The notes beneath the pieces were generated by a model that was given only the letters and a program-made list of their open reading frames with translations, ran no database searches and was not told the DNA's origin. From Allomuricauda sp. (GTDB lineage Bacteria; Bacteroidota; Bacteroidia; Flavobacteriales; Flavobacteriaceae), in NCBI GenBank assembly GCA_003712125.1, contig RHLF01000001.1, positions 124,001-188,000 of the forward strand: DNA of 64,000 nt, in the 5' to 3' direction. A program made the position numbers and the translations under genes. Within the stretch, counting starts at the first letter, position 1, and each line of letters opens with the position of its first letter. Of this stretch, positions 57,204 to 64,000 are shown piece after piece.

Positions 57204-59396
57204 ATGAGGTCGAACCTGCCCCTAGCCTTATTACTCATCCTGTTGTTAACCTTTTCGTGCAAAAAGGAATATGCAGAAACTGAGATTGACCTTTCCACTT
57301 ATGAACTTGAACCGGGGCTTACCCTTCAGGCCATTGCCGCGGAGCCCCTTATAGAATCCCCTGTGGCAATGAATTTTGATGCGCATGGAAATATTTGGGT
57401 ATTGGAAATGCCGGGGTACATGCAAAGTTTGGAAGGAGTAAATGAAGAGGACCCCATAGGAAGAATTCTGGTGCTACAGGACAAAGATGCTGATGGGATA
57501 GCAGACCATACGAAAGTATTTCTGGACAGCCTTAAATTGGCCCGGGCATTTGCACATGTATATGATGGGTTGCTTTATGCCGAGCCACCTAACCTACTTT
57601 TTACAAAAATCAATGCCGATTTTACCCCAGGTGCCACGGTAGTGGTAGATTCTGCTTATGCGGTAGGAGGTAATGTAGAACACCAACCCAACGGCCTCTT
57701 AATGAATATTGACAACTGGATCTACAACGCCAAAGATTCAAAAAGATACCGCTTGAAAAATGGCATTTGGGAAAAAGAAAAAACGACATTTCGAGGGCAA
57801 TGGGGCATTACCCATGATGCCATGGGGAGGTTATTCTATAATGACAATTCAAATCAACTTCGGGGTGATTACAGCCTTCCCAACGTGGTCAATCAAAATA
57901 TCAAATACCGGGCATCAAAAACAGTTGGCCAAACCATAGTAAAAGACCAATCCGTTTATCCTGTGCAAGCCACAGCAGTGAATAGAGGCTACATTCCTGG
58001 AATGTTGCATGAAGATGGGAAATTGAAAAATTTCACCAGTGCCTGCGGTCCCCTGTATTTTGAAGGCAATGGTTTGAGTTCAGCGTATCAATCCAATTTT
58101 TTTGTTTGCGGTCCAGAGGTCAACTTGATCAAACGAAACCTGATCTATTCTGACAGTTTGAAAGTTTCAGGAAAACAAGCCTTAACGGGAAAGGAATTTC
58201 TGAGAAGTAGTGATGAAGCTTTCAGACCCGTTAATCTCTTCAACGGACCAGATGGTGCCTTGTATGTTGTTGACATGCACAAGGGCATCATTCAACACAA
58301 AACCTACTTAACCAGTTATTTAAGAAACCTATATATAGAAAAAGGACTGGATACAGTTCATGGCATGGGAAGGATTCTTAGAATTTCAAAGGATTCCCTA
58401 CCCTACAAGCCGATAAATCTTAAGACTCTAAGCGATCAAAATCTGGTTGATTCACTATCCTCGTCCAATATTTGGGTGCGTGATAAGGCGCAACATTTGC
58501 TAATTACCAGAAATGCTGCCACAGCGGTACCCGAACTCGAGGCTGTATTGGGTAAATCGAACAATGAATTTGCCAAAATACATGCGCTATATACTTTAGA
58601 AGGCTTGCAAAAGCTCAATTTATCAAGGATAGCCGTTGAAGATTTTACTTCGTATCCAAAATTCGTTTCTCATGTACTAAAACTAATGGCGGAAGACGAA
58701 CATGAACTAAGTACATCGCAACTAGAAAAATTAATGGCGGTCAAACATGAAAGCCTTGATTTTTACCTGACTTACTTTCTATCCAAAAATTTCGATGTTG
58801 AAAAAGCTGCGCCACTTATCGAAATTCTAAAAGATGGCAATGAAATGATTTCGGAAGCCTTTCTTTCTGGCATTCATAAGCAAGAAACTGCATTTCTAGA
58901 TTCGAAAATTTCGCAAGAAATACCCACAACCCGTAAGGTTCTGGATTCACTTTCAACTAGTAAAGTGATCCTAACCGAGAATTTTGCCATTGGTGAGGAC
59001 GGCTTGACCCGAGGCCGGGTATTATACAATAACAACTGTGCAACCTGCCATGGTCCAGATGGCCGTGGTTTGGAAAATCTAGCACCGCCCTTACTCAACT
59101 CTGAGTTTGTGTCGAACAAAGAGCATTTGGTTGCTATCATGCTATATGGCATGCATGGACCTGTATCGGTTGGCAAAAAAGACTACAATTTCGCAAATGC
59201 AATGCCCGGTATTGGAGTCAATGAGACATTGACGGACAAAAACATCCGAGATATTGGAAATTTTATACGAAATGCGTTTACGACCTCACCGCAAAATATT
59301 ACGACAAAAACCATTGATAGTCTTAGAAAGATTGACAGAACATACGACAAAACATTTACTCAAAAAGAGCTCCATGAAATATTTGCTTCCAATTAG
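57204..59396 (+). CDS. PVC-type beta-propeller dehydrogenase with C-terminal cytochrome c, lipoprotein
   Basis: A 730-residue lipoprotein (lipobox TFSC, Cys19). The first 400 residues look like the membrane-bound-dehydrogenase beta-propeller of the PVC-type family (SPVAMNFDAHGNIWVLEMPGY, GRILVLQDKDADGIADHTKVF, FNGPDGALYVVDMHKGIIQHK). A helical HEAT-like section follows. A single cytochrome c domain ends the protein, with the haem motif CATCH at about residue 613 and a downstream methionine candidate in YGMHGP or AMPGIG. It probably oxidises a sugar or polyol at the outer face and passes electrons to haem. It overlaps the DUF1080 gene by 23 bp. Confidence 0.85.
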   Translation: MRSNLPLALLLILLLTFSCKKEYAETEIDLSTYELEPGLTLQAIAAEPLIESPVAMNFDAHGNIWVLEMPGYMQSLEGVNEEDPIGRILVLQDKDADGIADHTKVFLDSLKLARAFAHVYDGLLYAEPPNLLFTKINADFTPGATVVVDSAYAVGGNVEHQPNGLLMNIDNWIYNAKDSKRYRLKNGIWEKEKTTFRGQWGITHDAMGRLFYNDNSNQLRGDYSLPNVVNQNIKYRASKTVGQTIVKDQSVYPVQATAVNRGYIPGMLHEDGKLKNFTSACGPLYFEGNGLSSAYQSNFFVCGPEVNLIKRNLIYSDSLKVSGKQALTGKEFLRSSDEAFRPVNLFNGPDGALYVVDMHKGIIQHKTYLTSYLRNLYIEKGLDTVHGMGRILRISKDSLPYKPINLKTLSDQNLVDSLSSSNIWVRDKAQHLLITRNAATAVPELEAVLGKSNNEFAKIHALYTLEGLQKLNLSRIAVEDFTSYPKFVSHVLKLMAEDEHELSTSQLEKLMAVKHESLDFYLTYFLSKNFDVEKAAPLIEILKDGNEMISEAFLSGIHKQETAFLDSKISQEIPTTRKVLDSLSTSKVILTENFAIGEDGLTRGRVLYNNNCATCHGPDGRGLENLAPPLLNSEFVSNKEHLVAIMLYGMHGPVSVGKKDYNFANAMPGIGVNETLTDKNIRDIGNFIRNAFTTSPQNITTKTIDSLRKIDRTYDKTFTQKELHEIFASN

Positions 59397-60066
59397 AGAT
59401 TTGGCCATTTTGACCCTCCTTTTTGTTTCGTGTAAGAAGACCCAAGAACCGTGGGTTGAATTAATACAGCATGAATCGCTCAAAGGATGGGAAGTTAAAA
59501 ATGGCACGGCAGAATATCAACTCAAAAACGGTGTCGTTATTGGCACCACCAAATTCGGTTCTGCGAACACTTTCTTATGTACGCAAGAGCACTATGACAA
59601 CTTTATTTTAGAGTTTGAAGTTTGGGTTGATTCCACCATTAACTCAGGGGTTCAATTTCGAAGTAACAGTTTGGCAAGTTATCAAAATGGGCGCGTTCAT
59701 GGCTATCAGGCAGAAATAGACCCAAGTGATAGGGCATGGAGCGGTGGTATATATGAAGAAGGGAAGCGTGGTTGGTTATATAATTTAGAGGAGCATCCGG
59801 AGGGTCGCGCTGCATTTAAAAATGGGGCATGGAACCATTACCGCATCGAGGCCATTGATAATCATTTGGCGATTTGGGTGAACCACATCAATACAGCCAA
59901 CCTGGAAGATACCGAAACCGCTTCCGGATTCATCGGACTACAGGTACACAGTATTGCTGATGAAACACAGGCAGGCAGGCAAATAAAATGGAAAAATATT
60001 AGGATTATCACCAACCAACCAGATGAATATATAACACCAACTACGGCAGCTTTAATAAAGCCCTGA
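59374..60066 (+). CDS. DUF1080 (3-keto-disaccharide hydrolase-like) lipoprotein
   Basis: A 230-residue lipoprotein starting MKYLLPIRDLAILTLLFVSC, with lipobox FVSC (Cys20). The rest is a concanavalin-like DUF1080 sandwich: ESLKGWEVKNGTAEYQLKNGVVIGTT, NFILEFEVWVDSTINSGVQFRS, the VHGYQAEIDPSDRAWSGGIYEE core and WNHYRIEAIDNHLAIWVNH. Some members hydrolyse 3-keto-disaccharides made by dehydrogenases. The 23-bp overlap with the upstream dehydrogenase/cytochrome gene therefore suggests a two-step sugar oxidation and cleavage unit, an inference. The ATG at 59374 was chosen for the signal. Confidence 0.88.
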   Translation: MKYLLPIRDLAILTLLFVSCKKTQEPWVELIQHESLKGWEVKNGTAEYQLKNGVVIGTTKFGSANTFLCTQEHYDNFILEFEVWVDSTINSGVQFRSNSLASYQNGRVHGYQAEIDPSDRAWSGGIYEEGKRGWLYNLEEHPEGRAAFKNGAWNHYRIEAIDNHLAIWVNHINTANLEDTETASGFIGLQVHSIADETQAGRQIKWKNIRIITNQPDEYITPTTAALIKP

Positions 60067-60079
60067 AATTCTATTTGAG

Positions 60080-60087
60080 TAATTTTG
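60080..60087 (+). promoter_or_regulatory. -7 promoter box TAATTTTG of rpe
   Basis: An exact TAnnTTTG match, 17 nt before the ATG at 60105; this also supports that start over the upstream in-frame codons. Confidence 0.5.
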
Positions 60088-60104
60088 CATCAACAACTGA
60101 TATC

Positions 60105-60764
60105 ATGTCCAAAAAAATTATAGCTCCCTCCCTACTTGCAGCTGATTTTGCCAATTTGCAACGCGATGTTGAAATGGTTAACCAAAGTGAGGCCCAGTGG
60201 TTTCACCTGGATGTAATGGATGGGGTGTTCGTTCCCAATATTTCTTTTGGGATGCCCGTGATTCGGGATATTGCAAAACACGCAAAAAAAACGCTTGATG
60301 TTCATTTAATGATCGTTGAGCCCGACCGCTATATTGAAACCTTTGCCAATCTGGGTGCGGATGTTCTAACCGTTCATTACGAAGCGTGCAATCACTTGCA
60401 CCGCACGCTACAGGCCATAAAATCGGCTGGCATGCAGGCCGGGGTGGCTCTCAACCCCCATACATCGGTCAATGTATTGGAAGATACCATCCAAGATATT
60501 GACCTAGTGTGTCTTATGAGCGTGAATCCAGGATTTGGGGGACAGTCCTTCATTGAAAACACCTACGACAAAGTGGTTTCCTTGAAACGTATGATAAAAA
60601 CTAAAGGCACAGACACCCTAATTGAAATTGATGGGGGTGTAAACTCAGGAAATGCGAAAAAATTAGTAGAGGCCGGAGCCGATGTTTTGGTCGCAGGTAG
60701 TTTTGTTTTTGGAAGTGAAAACCCGACCGAAACCATCAAAAACTTGAAAAAGGAAATCGCTTGA
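60105..60764 (+). CDS. rpe: Ribulose-phosphate 3-epimerase
   Basis: A 219-residue TIM-barrel enzyme of the pentose phosphate pathway interconverting ribulose 5-phosphate and xylulose 5-phosphate. Motifs: IAPSLLAADFANL, the metal site HLDVMDGVFVPN with the LDVHLMI strand, VCLMSVNPGFGGQSFIENTYDKV and IEIDGGVNSGNAKKLVEAGADVLVAGSFVF. The length is normal. The stop codon overlaps the TTG start of the reductase gene (TTGA), suggesting coupled translation. Confidence 0.97.
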   Translation: MSKKIIAPSLLAADFANLQRDVEMVNQSEAQWFHLDVMDGVFVPNISFGMPVIRDIAKHAKKTLDVHLMIVEPDRYIETFANLGADVLTVHYEACNHLHRTLQAIKSAGMQAGVALNPHTSVNVLEDTIQDIDLVCLMSVNPGFGGQSFIENTYDKVVSLKRMIKTKGTDTLIEIDGGVNSGNAKKLVEAGADVLVAGSFVFGSENPTETIKNLKKEIA

Positions 60765-61735
60765 AGCAAGAGTTCGATTTATTGATTGTAGGTGGCGGCC
60801 CCATAGGAATTGCTTGTGGCTTAGAGGCGAAGAAAAAAGGCCTTAATTATGTAATTATCGAAAAAGGGCCCATTGTTAACTCCCTTTTTAACTACCCCAT
60901 CAATATGCAGTTTTTCTCCTCTTCAGAAAAATTGGAAATTGATGAAATACCCTTTATCAGCAAAGAGGCCAAACCCAAACGTAATGAGGCTTTGGAATAC
61001 TACCGCCGAATCGTGACGTCAAATCAGTTGAATATTAAGTTATTTGAAAAGGTTATTCAAGTCGAGAAAAATCAAAATTTCAAGATTACCACTGACAAAA
61101 GCAACTACAGCGCCCATAACCTCATCATTGCCACCGGATTTTATGACCTACCCAATCGAATAAATGTTCCTGGAGAAGAGTTACCCAAGGTATCGCATTA
61201 CTATAAAGACCCGCATTTTTATGCAAGCCAAAAACTGGCCATTGTAGGGGCAAGCAATTCAGCAATTGATGCAGCATTGGAGTGTTGGCGAAAGGGGGCA
61301 GAAGTTACACTGATCATTAGGGGACCTGAAGTTGGGCAACGCGTAAAGTATTGGGTGCGACCTGATATTATCAACCGAATCAATGAAGGAAGCATAAAAG
61401 CTTACTACAATGCTGAAATCACAGAAATAAAAGTGGGTGAGATTATAGTGAACACCCCAAAGGGAGACGTTGTGCTGCAAAATGATTTTGTACTTGCCCT
61501 GACGGGATATAGGCCCAATTTTAAGTTCTTGGAGGATTTGGGCATTGAGCTCTCTACGGACCATAAAAGACTCCCGACATACAATCCGGACACCATGGAG
61601 TCGAACGTTGAGGGGTTGTATTTGGCAGGTGTCATTTGTGGTGGAATGGAAACCCATAAATGGTTTATAGAGAATTCCAGGATACATGCACCTATCATCA
61701 TTGATGCCATTCTGAAAAAACAAAAGGAAGAATAA
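60761..61735 (+). CDS. YpdA-family bacillithiol disulfide reductase-like flavoprotein
   Basis: A 324-residue FAD- and NADPH-dependent pyridine nucleotide oxidoreductase. The FAD site is the N-terminal LLIVGGGPIGIACGLEAK, the NADPH site LAIVGASNSAIDAALECWRKG, and the ATGFYDLPNRINVPGEELP and GLYLAGVICGGMETHKWFIENSRIHA segments are typical of YpdA. There is no CxxC redox pair, as expected for YpdA rather than thioredoxin reductase. It should recycle oxidised bacillithiol. The start codon is TTG at 60761, overlapping the rpe stop; no ATG or GTG lies closer to the conserved N-terminus. The next gene begins directly at the stop. Confidence 0.9.
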   Translation: MKQEFDLLIVGGGPIGIACGLEAKKKGLNYVIIEKGPIVNSLFNYPINMQFFSSSEKLEIDEIPFISKEAKPKRNEALEYYRRIVTSNQLNIKLFEKVIQVEKNQNFKITTDKSNYSAHNLIIATGFYDLPNRINVPGEELPKVSHYYKDPHFYASQKLAIVGASNSAIDAALECWRKGAEVTLIIRGPEVGQRVKYWVRPDIINRINEGSIKAYYNAEITEIKVGEIIVNTPKGDVVLQNDFVLALTGYRPNFKFLEDLGIELSTDHKRLPTYNPDTMESNVEGLYLAGVICGGMETHKWFIENSRIHAPIIIDAILKKQKEE

Positions 61736-62473
61736 ATGCTCGAACAAGTTCATTTTGCGGTGCAATACCTGGCAATGGCAGGTAAAAGTTTTTTAAAGCC
61801 AAGAGCTGACGATAGTCATACGAACCTGGCGTTTAATGCAACAACACAAGCCTTCGAAACTTGGCCGCTTGATGGCAACGGGCTTAAATTGACCTTTGAT
61901 GTGCCCAAGCTTCAACTAAAATGGTCAACTGGGGCAATATTGGATTTGGTAGAAAAGAACCATGCTCAAGTAACAAAATGGGTTACAGAATCTTCTCCAC
62001 AAACCGGGATCGACAAGCCTTATGTTTTTGACCTGCATTACGAATTACCTTTTTTATGGAATGCTGAACTGAAATTCGAACAGCCAGACCCTGCTAAATT
62101 GAAAAGACTTGTTCAATTGCGTATCCTAGCCAATAATGTGCTCGATACTTTCCTTAAGAAAGAGAAGCTAGAGTCTGCAATTCGTATCTGGCCACATCAT
62201 TTTGATACAGGGGCTTTCGTTGTCTTGGCCGACGGTTCTGAAAAATCTATTGGAATGGGTATGGCCATACCTGATTCCTTGGTAAATGACCATTACTTCT
62301 ACCTCAGCGCATACCATGGACATGAAGGTATCGACACTTCCAATTTTTCAGCATTGGCCCATGGTGAATGGAAAAATGACGGGTTTAAGGGTGCCATTTT
62401 GCCTACTTCTGAAGTTACGACCTTAGAGGCAGTACAGTTTCTTCAAGAAGCCCTTGGAGCTTACCTAGACTAA
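61736..62473 (+). CDS. Protein of unknown function coupled to the YpdA-like reductase
   Basis: A 245-residue soluble protein whose ATG directly follows the reductase TAA in the same frame. No named domain is recognised. Visible features: an N-terminal HFAVQYLAMAGKSFL, a beta-rich DSHTNLAFNATTQAFETWPL region, then YELPFLWNAELKF, and a C-terminal half with IWPHHFDTGAFVVL and YLSAYHGHEG, whose clustered His and Asp residues could bind a metal. A related beta-helix arrangement may occur twice. Cotranslation with a disulfide reductase hints at a thiol-redox or reductase-substrate role, but this is only context. Confidence 0.72.
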   Translation: MLEQVHFAVQYLAMAGKSFLKPRADDSHTNLAFNATTQAFETWPLDGNGLKLTFDVPKLQLKWSTGAILDLVEKNHAQVTKWVTESSPQTGIDKPYVFDLHYELPFLWNAELKFEQPDPAKLKRLVQLRILANNVLDTFLKKEKLESAIRIWPHHFDTGAFVVLADGSEKSIGMGMAIPDSLVNDHYFYLSAYHGHEGIDTSNFSALAHGEWKNDGFKGAILPTSEVTTLEAVQFLQEALGAYLD

Positions 62474-62478
62474 TTTGC

Positions 62479-63237
62479 TCACCTTTTGTGCTCCGGACTA
62501 TCGAATCCGGCTTGGCATCCAGCAGCCCATTCATCAGGTTGGTTGCCATAGGCAGGAATTCCTCCTTGATCTTTTAACATTCGGGCCAAATGCAGACAAT
62601 TCCAAACCAAAAAAGTAGTATTTCGATTCGTAAAATCATTTTCGGGGCCACCCGAACCTTCATCTCTGTATGAGGGGCCAGGCCCTGCTTCTCCCATCCA
62701 CCCAGCGTCAGCCTGTGGTGGCACCGTGTATCCGATATGTGACAAGGAGAAAAGAATATTCATGGCACAGTGCTTTACCCCGTCCTCATTACCTGTTATC
62801 AAAGTTGCCCCAACTTTGCCATAATCGCGATATTGACCCTTGGCATTAAATTGATGGGTGTAGCCATACATCCGTTCCAATGTTCTATTGCATACCGATG
62901 ATTTTTCTCCCAACCAAACCGAAGTACAAATAATAAGGATATCACAGGCATCAATTTCCTTTTGTATTTGTGGCCAATCATCTTTGTCCCATTCGGGTGT
63001 TTGCGACATGTCTAACCCCAAACCTGCTGGTATTACATAATCTACCGGGCGAATTACTTTTGTGCTAACACCATTTTTTTCAAAAATGTTCTGAGCAACT
63101 TTTATCAAACCCTCGGTATGCGACAAAACGGGAGTGCGATTTAAGGTACAATTCAGGAAAAGGGCTTTTAAATCACTATAAGTTGCAGGAGGGTTAGCGC
63201 AGTGCTTGTCGGTCATATTTTTTAATTGCTCAGTCAT
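62479..63237 (-). CDS. Flavodoxin-fold NAD(P)H-dependent oxidoreductase
   Basis: About 252 residues from the ATG at 63237 (an upstream in-frame TTG at 63294 is less likely). The fold marks are LKALFLNCTLNRTPVLSHTEGLIKVAQNIF (flavin-phosphate loop), DILIICTSVWLGEKSSVCNRTLERM, and KVGATLITGNEDGVKHCAMNILFSLSHIGY near the FMN edge. These are typical of the WrbA/NADPH-dependent FMN reductase class, here a larger Bacteroidota branch with GPGPSY and a GGPENDFTNRNTTFLVWN C-terminal segment. The substrate is not predictable. It converges with the unknown gene, leaving only 5 bp between their stops. Confidence 0.85.
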   Translation of the reverse strand: MTEQLKNMTDKHCANPPATYSDLKALFLNCTLNRTPVLSHTEGLIKVAQNIFEKNGVSTKVIRPVDYVIPAGLGLDMSQTPEWDKDDWPQIQKEIDACDILIICTSVWLGEKSSVCNRTLERMYGYTHQFNAKGQYRDYGKVGATLITGNEDGVKHCAMNILFSLSHIGYTVPPQADAGWMGEAGPGPSYRDEGSGGPENDFTNRNTTFLVWNCLHLARMLKDQGGIPAYGNQPDEWAAGCQAGFDSPEHKR

Positions 63238-63320
63238 ATCATCACGATTTTTTAGATTTTTTAATGGGTATAGAGTACCATTCGAACATTTCAATATAGC
63301 CCTAAATTTTGGGAAAAGAA

Positions 63321-63349
63321 AAAGTCCTGGGTTATCACCCCAAGACCTT
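63321..63349 (-). terminator. Terminator-like hairpin (minus strand)
   Basis: GTCTTGGG pairs with CCCAGGAC (minus strand; 63346-63339 with 63331-63324, one G-U pair, 7-nt loop), followed by a T-rich tract. It lies beyond the stop of the Spy/CnrX-like gene (63385) and upstream of the flavodoxin gene, separating the two. The remaining 147 bp of this gap hold nothing else recognisable. Confidence 0.7.
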
Positions 63350-63384
63350 CCGTTCCTTAATCAAATTACCAAAGAAATTTCGAT

Positions 63385-63843
63385 TTATCGGGGCGGTGGC
63401 CCGCCAGGAGGTGGCCCGTGAGCTGGCGGTCTTGGCCGGATTGCACCCTTTAATATCCGTTCGAGTTTTCGTTTTTGCCTTTCGTCACAGATCTCCTCTA
63501 TGCGTTTAAAATAATGGTACACTTCCAATTCTCGTTCCTTGGTCAAGGCGCCGATTTGTGATGCTAATGAATCGATCAACAATTCATTACCCCTAATTCT
63601 GGAAAAAAGCTGTTCCTTCAATAGTCTTGATTCGCGATCAATGGCCCTCATTTTTTCGTGGTGGGCGTCATCAATTAGAAAGAATCGATCGATTTGATCC
63701 TTATTGAAATCGAGCCTATCATAAATAAATTCTCTGGGAGGTCTAGGCTTTTTATCAGGTTCTTTGATTACAATGTACAGCAATACCGTGTTCATAACCA
63801 TTAGAAAACCCAGTAATATAAATAGCATCGTATTCTTCTTCAT
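63385..63843 (-). CDS. Spy/CnrX-like membrane-anchored periplasmic protein
   Basis: A 152-residue protein: a short cytosolic start, one membrane helix (about residues 6-26, TMLFILLGFLMVMNTVLLYIVI), a proline-rich hinge (DKKPRPPRE) and an all-helical periplasmic part (residues 40-130) with repeated heptad-like Leu/Arg/Glu spacing. Long helical hairpins of this sort are found in the Spy/CpxP/CnrX family of periplasmic metal sensors and chaperones. The tail is proline/glycine rich (HGPPPGGPPPR). The ATG at 63843 was chosen. A partial membrane-protein gene lies 5 bp upstream on the same strand, probably a partner in the same operon. Confidence 0.75.
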   Translation of the reverse strand: MKKNTMLFILLGFLMVMNTVLLYIVIKEPDKKPRPPREFIYDRLDFNKDQIDRFFLIDDAHHEKMRAIDRESRLLKEQLFSRIRGNELLIDSLASQIGALTKERELEVYHYFKRIEEICDERQKRKLERILKGAIRPRPPAHGPPPGGPPPR

Positions 63844-63848
63844 CGCCT

Positions 63849-63998
63849 TCAATTTAATAACGATTCTTGCTGCGATAAGGACAGACCATACGAATCAGCA
63901 AAAGTTTCCAGTTCTTGTTGCTGCCTAGAGTTGGAATAATAGTAGAGAACAGCGGCGTTCAAAAAAATAAAAAGGAGCAGGGCTGCCAATTGATACCT
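63849..63998 (-). CDS. C-terminal fragment of a membrane protein upstream of the Spy/CnrX-like gene (5' end outside window)
   Basis: The last 49 codons on the minus strand read into a TGA at 63849-63851. The peptide begins with a hydrophobic helix (LAALLLFIFLNAAVLYYYSN) and continues with a glutamine- and glutamate-rich tail (SRQQQELETFADSYG). It is probably part of a membrane-anchored regulator such as an anti-sigma factor, given the common sigma-antisigma-Spy gene order in Flavobacteriaceae. Only the context supports this, since the rest lies beyond 64000. Confidence 0.55.
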   Translation of the reverse strand, partial: RYQLAALLLFIFLNAAVLYYYSNSRQQQELETFADSYGLSLSQQESLLN

Positions 63999-64000
63999 GG

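Noticed and set aside
1-64000. Horizontal island, prophage, transposon, toxin-antitoxin or defence system
   Set aside because: No integrase, transposase, terminal repeat, restriction, CRISPR-associated or other defence signature was recognised. The gene content is typical chromosomal Flavobacteriaceae; fibre-like repeats alone do not indicate a prophage.
1-64000. tRNA or rRNA genes
   Set aside because: None of the gaps contains a recognisable tRNA cloverleaf with CCA-proximal and T-loop motifs, and none is long enough for rRNA.

Overview
The window is an ordinary-density chromosomal segment of a member of the Bacteroidota, almost certainly the family Flavobacteriaceae and probably marine. 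The evidence is threefold. Many genes are preceded by the Bacteroidota promoter box TAnnTTTG and lack a clear Shine-Dalgarno sequence. Type IX secretion parts and cargo are present (a DUF5103 plug protein, a PorT-like barrel, a CHU_C sorting domain). A complete Na+-translocating NADH:quinone reductase operon and lineage-typical versions of RpoD, AccD and DUF6747 are also present. I cannot name the genus. No rRNA, tRNA, insertion sequence, prophage, CRISPR array or recognisable defence system was found.

Layout. 1-5.6 kb: tail of an OmpA-like protein, an MscS-type channel, an ECF sigma factor with a small partner gene, a lipoprotein, an MFS transporter, kynureninase and a GNAT acetyltransferase. 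5.7-11.7 kb: O-methyltransferase, then a minus-strand block with PAP2 phosphatase, TatA, an M1 aminopeptidase, a DUF6702 protein and two tandem CarboxypepD_reg-like paralogues. 11.9-16.7 kb: a 1195-residue repetitive, phage-fibre-like exported protein translationally coupled to a T9SS CHU_C protein; this is the most distinctive locus. 16.8-22.4 kb: a Tat-signal VanY-like peptidase, an M48 peptidase, a 57-residue DUF6747 membrane peptide, an ankyrin protein, phosphoglycerate mutase, methionine aminopeptidase and a methyltransferase. 22.4-30.0 kb: the nqrABCDEF operon followed by a conserved 121-residue orphan and apbE, the flavin transferase that matures NqrB and NqrC.

30.1-39.1 kb: T9SS plug protein, DUF3667 protein, ApaG, P5C dehydrogenase, DUF4442, DinB, RsmG, a fatty-acid desaturase and an aspartate-type aminotransferase. 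39.1-45.3 kb: a trans-3-hydroxy-L-proline dehydratase/reductase pair feeding L-proline, a GH5 lipoprotein, and TrkH/TrkA potassium uptake. 45.4-52.3 kb: MenG/UbiE, PorT-like protein, TrmH-family methyltransferase, a BamA/TamA-like barrel lipoprotein, fructose-bisphosphate aldolase and an AccD lacking the zinc-ribbon cysteines. 52.3-57.1 kb: a lipoprotein, rpsO, pnp and rpoD. 57.2-64.0 kb: a c-type cytochrome lipoprotein overlapping a DUF1080 lipoprotein, ribulose-phosphate epimerase, a YpdA-type reductase plus an unknown gene, a flavodoxin-fold reductase, and a Spy/CnrX-like anchored protein with a truncated upstream partner.

Themes that connect genes: sodium and potassium bioenergetics (Nqr, ApbE, MenG, Trk); type IX secretion (plug, PorT, CHU_C cargo); proline and hydroxyproline catabolism ending in P5C dehydrogenase; and tight packing, with several 1-23 bp overlaps, three stop codons followed directly by an in-frame ATG, and several promoters so close to the start codon that the mRNAs should be nearly leaderless.
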